Shown here piece after piece: positions 17,788 through 22,371 of a stretch of DNA of 22,371 nt. The DNA is from Pavlovales sp. CCMP2436. Its lineage: Eukaryota; Haptophyta; Pavlovophyceae; Pavlovales. The notes beneath the pieces are model-generated. The model ran no database searches and was not told the DNA's origin. It saw only the letters and a program-made list of their open reading frames with translations. Position numbers and translations under genes: made by a program. Each line of letters starts with the position of its first letter. The stretch's first letter is position 1. The stretch spans positions 185,363 through 207,733 of the forward strand of contig MU631525.1 in assembly GCA_026770615.1 (NCBI GenBank). The letters run 5' to 3'.

Positions 17788-17992
17788 CAAGAATATTTAC
17801 GGATCGCAACCGGATCTCCCCCCCCCCCTATGAATATGGCGCAGCACGCGCACCGGGGGGGGGTGTTCCGATGCCTAGATATAGGCGCTTCTCCGGGTCC
17901 CCGGACGCGCCCGGACGCGAGCCGAAACCTGGACCTGCTCCGCATGCACAGCATGGCATTCGTGATTTGAGTCGACTGTGCGCCACGACTGT

Positions 17993-18097
17993 GTCCGGGA
18001 AGGACGACTGTCTGTCAAGATCACCCCGTCCGGACAGGACGACTGTCTCTCAAGACCACCCTTTCCGGGCAGGACGACCGTCCGTTAAGACCCCCCT
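17993..18097 (+). repeat. 35-bp minisatellite, three units
   Basis: Units at 17993-18027, 18028-18062 and 18063-18097 share gtccggg-aggacgactgtc and caaga-caccc. Divergence grows toward the third unit, and a C7-G8 palindromic run follows. Confidence 0.85.
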
Positions 18098-18250
18098 CTC
18101 CGCCCCCCCGGGGGGGGTAGGGGGCCACCGAAGTGCATATTTTGCGACAGCATAACCAAAAAAAATCGGTTCACCCTTCTGCACGTAATAAAGTTTCGCG
18201 CTCTCACGGCCAGCTCTGAAAGCGGGAACCCGGTCTCGGTCAAGGGGGGG

Positions 18251-19375
18251 GTGAGGTCTCGGGGATTCAGAGCGGGCGGGCCGCTCTCCACGCCGGCGCG
18301 CTCGCCGTTTGCCCCCAGACCGTCGTGGCTTGCTCTCTTCATGAGTACGCCGCTCTCCACGCCCGTCGCCTCGCGCTCGAGGGCAGACGGGGTGGTCGTT
18401 AGCCAGCCCGCTAGCACGCCGCACTCCACGCCGGCGCGCTCGCCGTTCGCTCCCAGCCCGGCGCGATTCGCGCTATTCGTGAGCACGCCCATCGCCTCGC
18501 GCTCGAATGCGGACGGGGTGGTCGCCAGCGAGCCCGCTAGCACGCCGCACTCCACACCGGCGCGCTCGCCGTTAGCTCCCAGCCCGGCGCGATTCGCGCT
18601 GTTCGTGAGCACGCCCGTCGTCTCGCGCTCGAGAGCGGACGGGGCGGGCGCCAGTCAGCCTGCTAGCACGCCGCTTTCTACGCCGGCGCGCTCGCTGTTT
18701 GCCGGCAGCATGCCGCCGGGCTCGAGCGCGAGCATCCCGGCGCGGCTCGCGCTGCGGGCGGCTGACGGAGCAGGCGGCAGCCAGCTCGCTGGCGTGACGC
18801 CACTCTCCACACCGGCACGCGTCTCGCCGTTTGTCACACGGCATCTGCGATCGCCCTTCCACTCGCCCTTCCTGCAGGCGCGCGCGGCAAGCCCGTTTGG
18901 CCGCGGTGGGCCTACGTCCGAGTGCCGCCTCTCCGGCAACTCCGCCGCGCTCCACGCGCCGCTGCTCCACCCAGCGCACGAGACGGAGAGGCCGCTCGCC
19001 TCGCTGCCTACCGTCGATTCTGTCAGCATTGTACGCGCCGTCGGCGAGCGCAAGAAGCGGGCGCATAGCCCGTACGCCTTCACCCCGGTCGACACGCTCT
19101 CACGCCTGCACGCAACGACTAGCCCGTCGAATCGGCTGCTGCATGCGCACGCCTTACCGAGCCGGACGACGCCAACGTCCGCCCATGGGCGCACGCAGTT
19201 GCTGCACGCGCCGCAGGGCGCTTCGCCCGAGTCGGAGGCGGGACCTGCCCCGCTCAGCAGCCAGACCGAGCAATCAAGCGCACCCTCACTCTTGGCGGGC
19301 GAGGGGCGCAAGAAGCCGAAACGACTCTCCTGGCTCGACGGCGCCGCCTGCGACGGGCTCGCCGACGGCAGCTAG
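18251..19375 (+). CDS. Ser/Thr-Pro-rich repeat protein of unknown function (5' end unresolved)
   Basis: The frame is open from 18089 to TAG at 19373-19375. The first in-frame ATG is 18341, but repeat sequence of the same frame already starts near 18275, so the coding region probably begins upstream, perhaps by splicing at attcag (18270). The first half is about four copies of a 42-residue unit containing STPHSTPARSPFAP, ARFALFVSTP and SRSRADG. Many differences between copies are synonymous third-position changes (for example the codons for F, A, S and T), which supports this frame. The second half has more S/T-P sites, a basic GERKKRAH and a KKPKRLSWLDG segment near the C-terminus. It is predicted to be disordered; clustered S/T-P sites and basic patches suggest a nuclear or kinase-regulated protein, but this is inference. 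I do not recognise a family. Confidence 0.5.
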   Translation: MRSRGFRAGGPLSTPARSPFAPRPSWLALFMSTPLSTPVASRSRADGVVVSQPASTPHSTPARSPFAPSPARFALFVSTPIASRSNADGVVASEPASTPHSTPARSPLAPSPARFALFVSTPVVSRSRADGAGASQPASTPLSTPARSLFAGSMPPGSSASIPARLALRAADGAGGSQLAGVTPLSTPARVSPFVTRHLRSPFHSPFLQARAASPFGRGGPTSECRLSGNSAALHAPLLHPAHETERPLASLPTVDSVSIVRAVGERKKRAHSPYAFTPVDTLSRLHATTSPSNRLLHAHALPSRTTPTSAHGRTQLLHAPQGASPESEAGPAPLSSQTEQSSAPSLLAGEGRKKPKRLSWLDGAACDGLADGS

Positions 19376-19550
19376 GGGACTCTCAGGAGCGACTGGCGCC
19401 TGGGCGCCCGCAGCGGTTGCCTATCAATAGGAGGCCCCCCCCGCCCCCCCCCCCCCCCCCCGGCCGCGTGACTAGTGCCTATACACTTGAGGCAGCACGG
19501 CAGAGCAGAATAGGTGATATCTGATATTATAAGCACAATTAGTCAAAACC

Positions 19551-19952
19551 GATGGGGTCGAAATCCGAATTAGTGGCGCGATTCCGCACTGGGGAGGGGG
19601 AAAAGTGGTGGCCGGGTCGAAGAAGTAGACATCGTTCGCCCCTGCGCGCTAAGTGTCGATAGCTGCTGTCGGATAGAGCCCTCCTCGAGGGTCGGAGCCC
19701 AATTTGTGTGCCTCTCGTGTGTCTCTGGGGTCGAGAACATACTAAAGGCAACTAACATTTCCGATTCTCAGCGTTCGGAAGCGAAAAGAAAGTCATGGTT
19801 CCCGAAGTGGTGCACAAAAGTTAGTTGCGGATTCATGAATGGGGCGCCGGCCCATTCATCGGGTCGAAATCCGAATTACTCTGAAGGATTTTCACCGGAT
19901 TTTTTTGCGATTTCCCCCCGGACTGGCCACTAATTCGGATTTCGACCCGATG
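19551..19952. mobile_element. MITE-like inverted-repeat element, about 400 bp
   Basis: The left arm 19551-19577 (gtcgaaatccgaattagtgg core) is the inverse of 19926-19952, with about 24 of 27 positions pairing. A further direct copy of the arm lies inside at 19857-19881, next to a small palindrome atgaatggg/cccattcat. There is no coding capacity. I could not settle target-site duplications. Confidence 0.6.
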
Positions 19953-20271
19953 GCGATTAACGGGCTGTGAAATAATTATCACGTTTTTGAAGCTCACGTT
20001 AAGACATTCGCAATAAAACCACCGTTGTTGTAGAGTGGTTATTGTAAGTAGGTTCATGTAAGTAGGTACAAAGCATCGGTGTACGCGAGGCGCGTACGAA
20101 AAAACCAAAAACCAATAAATCTACAAGCGTTCACTTAGCAACAAGAAAGCAGGCGGAGCTGAAAATAAGTGAGGTCTAAATCAGATGTCAACGAATATAG
20201 AGTACATTTATACGTGTTGCACATGCACTTGCTAGCTTTCGTGATGTTTCTAATTTATAGTACACTTCCTT

Positions 20272-20600
20272 ATATTTATGATAGGGATTCAAGCTGGCGT
20301 CTGACTGTTCTGATCCATACAGGGTGTCGCGGGCAATAAGAAGCCGTAGTGTTCAGCAGCTGAGCCTCATTTTTTTGCATTGTTTATATGTAATTTAAGC
20401 AAATTTAAGCATCGTTTGCATGTTATTTGCTAAGAAGCTCAGCTTCAAGCGCTCAAAATTCGCCCTTTTCATTGCCCGCGATTTCTTGTACGATGTAATT
20501 CAAAGTCTGACATATATATGCCGACTAAGGCACGCAGCAGGCAATGCGCGACGCAGCGCTCAGACCAGCACAACATTCAGAACAGTCGGAGGCCAATTAT
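20272..20600. mobile_element. Fold-back element bounded by repeat family C
   Basis: The left end (20272-20314) is the inverse of the family C end. The right end (20521-20597) is family C in forward orientation, terminating cagaacagtcggaggcca. The outer 18 bp pair as tggcgtctgactgttctg against its near-complement (16 of 18). Inner short inverted repeats (cgcgggcaat with attgcccgcg) add to the fold-back character. Confidence 0.5.
20521..20590 (+). repeat. Repeat family C, copy 2
   Basis: Very close to 17687-17760 (about two differences in the first 60 bases), but it breaks off after cagaacagtcgg. It forms the right end of the fold-back element at 20272-20600. Confidence 0.8.
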
Positions 20601-20767
20601 ATTAGTGGCTCAGCAGTGTGCAACAGGTGACTTTTACTCACAGACTGACATATAAAAGGCACACTTCGCAAGATGAATTATGAGCTCCACTCAAGTCGGA
20701 CGGCGCCGCCAGCTCGAGTAGTTTGCACGCCCACCTGTATAAATTGTTATTCATTTTATTACTGATC

Positions 20768-20797
20768 GGAATTCAAGCTGGCGTCTGACTGTTCTGA
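20768..20797 (-). repeat. Repeat family C end, inverted copy
   Basis: It reads gaattcaagctggcgtctga on the plus strand, the reverse complement of the family C end at 21577-21607. The two copies face each other across the last two exons of the polymerase gene. Confidence 0.7.
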
Positions 20798-20952
20798 AAT
20801 GTATACACTCTGTACCCCTGGCTGGGCCGGCTCGGATTTGTGGTCCGCACCCATGCACAGTGTCTTGCTTTCCTTTCTTTCTCACAGCCGCTGACGCTGT
20901 GCGTGTGCTGCCCATACCAGCAGCTATGAGCAGCTGGCGTGACAGCACTAGC

Positions 20953-22131
20953 TCATATGCTGCGCCCGATGTGCTCGTCGTCTGAGTCCTCGTAGCCGAC
21001 AAACTTGGCCTCGGCGCTCAACTCGCCCTTGTCAGCCATGCGCGCAAACTCGTGCTGCATCACAACAAGCGATTCATATGTAGATCTTAGTTATGTACGC
21101 AAGTCAAAACACACTCTGGCCCAGTAGCTACTTCATTACTAGCTTATTAAACTGAATAAGAAGCTAAGAATGAAGTAGCTCAATAAAGTGTTTATACCTC
21201 CGCGCCGTCTGTTGCGCCGGACGCCGTGACGGCAAGCTCTCGATCGTTGGGGTCCCTCCACTCAAGGCCCAGGTGGTCGAAGACGTCTCGCTCCGACGCG
21301 CAGCGCAGCTCGCTGCTCGGCCCGTCTTTCCTCCAGTAGAGCGAGTGGTCACCCAGGTGCAGACCCTTCGCCTAGGGGGGGAGGGGGTCACATACGGGGG
21401 GAGGGAGGGGAGAGTTGCGTTAGGGTCTAATAAGATCGCATAGCGTAGCTCAGCATAGCTTTGCGCGCAGCGTACAATATTCATAGAGCATAGCACATGA
21501 TAGCATATAATCGCGCCGACTATGGCACGCAGCAGGCAATGGGCGACGCAGCGCTCAGACCAGCACAACTTCCAGGACAGTCAGACGCCAGTTTGAATCC
21601 CTATCAGTCATATGATCGCAAGGGATAGCTTAGCATAGCAAAGGGAGTAAAAAGGATGCAGACTCTCGCCTTGGCGTCTCGGCAGCACAGCATGGCACAC
21701 ATGACATGGTGTAGGGTAGGAGTGGACAGGATGGCATAGTACAGCACAGCACAAGCTAGGACATAAGTATATATTTACAAATTTCAGGACAGTCAGACGC
21801 CAGCTTGCATCCCTATCAGTAACATACGTATGCATCTAGTGCTTAGCGGGTAGGGTTACAGGCAGACTGGCACAGGCGCGATGAATTAATCAGGTAGGAA
21901 AGGGGTCTTACCCCCCGCCTTGGCGTATCGACAGCACATTACAACACACACAGCAAAGCACAGGACATCAATGATAGGAGATGATAGGAGATGATAGGAG
22001 ATGATAGGAGATGATAGGAGATGATAGGAGATGATAGGAGATGATAGGACAGAAGAAAGAGGAGGAGAATACTAAGAGGGGGACCTCACCTTAGCGTAAT
22101 GGCGCATCGAGCGATTGAAGTAGTCCGAGCC
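20953..22131 (-). CDS. Family X DNA polymerase (beta/lambda type), C-terminal thumb; three exons, 5' part off window
   Basis: Exons, in transcript order: 22131-22090, 21371-21198, 21054-20953 (TGA at 20955-20953). All are phase 0 with GT-AG borders and total 318 nt (105 residues plus stop). The first encodes GSDYFNRSMRHYAK, which aligns with the start of the polymerase beta segment G274-R283; the equivalents of Asn279 and Arg283, which contact the nascent base pair and template, are present. Exon 2 encodes AKGLHLGDHSLYW, then SERDVFDHLGLEWRDPNDRE, the conserved family X terminus. The protein then runs on about 45 residues into an acidic tail (GYEDSDDEHIGRSI), longer than polymerase beta. The family fills short gaps in base excision repair or end joining. 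The palm with the catalytic aspartates is not in the window, so beta versus lambda cannot be decided. Confidence 0.85.
21515..21607 (+). repeat. Repeat family C, copy 3 (in a polymerase intron)
   Basis: It runs from gccgactatggcacgcag to ccagtttgaatccctatca in intron 21372-22089, antisense to the polymerase gene. Confidence 0.85.
21785..21818 (+). repeat. Repeat family C, end fragment
   Basis: It repeats only the last 34 bp of the family (caggacagtcagacgccagc to ccctatcagt), about 207 bp downstream of the end of copy 3 and in the same direction. Confidence 0.75.
21971..22050 (+). repeat. (ATGATAGGAG) x 8 minisatellite
   Basis: Seven perfect 10-bp units and a last variant unit (atgataggac), in intron 21372-22089 of the polymerase gene. 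Confidence 0.95.
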
Positions 22132-22139
22132 CTGATGAT

Positions 22140-22299
22140 CAGTAGTAGTATTATTAGCATTATTATTGATGATGATGATAATGATGATGATGATGGTGGT
22201 GGTGGTGGTGATGATGATGGTGGTGGCGGCGATGATGATGATGATGATTAGCATTACACTATTCTTCTTCTTCTTCTTCTTCTTCTTCTTCTTCTTCTT

Positions 22300-22330
<31 letters not shown>

Positions 22331-22371
22331 TCATTCGTATCATTCTTCTTCTTCTTCTTCTTCTTCTTCTT
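22140..22371 (+). repeat. Compound microsatellite: (TGA/TGG)n then (TTC)n
   Basis: Runs of gatgatgat and ggtggtggt (about 22165-22250) are followed by ttc repeats from 22261, broken near 22329-22344, to the window end. They lie in a polymerase intron upstream of exon 22131-22090. Confidence 0.9.

Larger units (their letters stand above)
19376..20952. other. Repeat-rich spacer between convergent genes
   Basis: It holds a C/G homopolymer run, an inverted-repeat element (19551-19952), a fold-back element (20272-20600), and the 3' flank of the polymerase gene. Apart from these I see no gene. Confidence 0.6.

Noticed and set aside
18085..19311. Minus-strand open frames opposite the S/T-P-rich gene
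   Set aside because: GC-rich repeats keep several frames open; differences between units fit third codon positions of the plus frame better.
21971..22050. CRISPR-like array
   Set aside because: The 10-bp units are contiguous with no spacers, in a eukaryotic intron; a simple minisatellite.

Overview
The window looks like nuclear DNA of a eukaryotic alga. A haptophyte, or another alga with a complex plastid, is my best guess. This rests on GC-rich exons split by many AT-rich, microsatellite-filled introns, on 41-residue ARM repeats of the type abundant in such algae, and on a SHSW-type TIR-like membrane protein. I cannot name a species. No tRNA, rRNA or prokaryotic operon is visible. One assembly gap of 95 N lies at 10292-10386.

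Layout: (1) 35-4893, plus strand: 11 exons encoding the C-terminal 465 residues of a transportin-3/importin-13-type nuclear import receptor; the 5' part lies off the window. (2) 5268-7013, minus strand, tail-to-tail with it: an intronless ARM-repeat plus BTB protein. Its ARM frame continues upstream to an ATG at 7136 but is cut by one in-frame TAG. (3) 8357-15059, plus strand: a gene of about 12 exons for a protein of about 1,050 residues. It has a TIR-like domain interrupted by a membrane-spanning insertion, a Ser-rich linker with 24-residue repeats, and a multi-pass membrane C-terminus. (4) 15060-18250: a repeat-rich intergenic zone with several dispersed repeat families, a ~203-bp tandem repeat and one doubtful small secreted-type ORF. 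(5) 18251-19375, plus strand: an unrecognised Ser/Thr-Pro-rich protein with 42-residue repeats. (6) 19376-20952: inverted-repeat (MITE-like) elements. (7) 20953-22131, minus strand: the last three exons of a family X DNA polymerase (beta/lambda type); its catalytic palm lies off the window.

The most unusual signal is in the introns. Several hold short, decayed copies of the exon edge next to them, including the splice site (introns at 94-352, 1506-1823, 2295-2606, 3108-3799 and 10518-11199). Ten of 24 downstream exons start with GT, so the acceptor reads AG|GT. A separate short element carrying its own branch-site-like sequence, pyrimidine tract and TTGCAG acceptor recurs in three introns, always in the sense orientation. 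Together these suggest active intron growth or gain by local duplication and by introner-like insertion. The genes share no obvious pathway; they look like ordinary neighbours in a gene-dense, repeat-rich genome.
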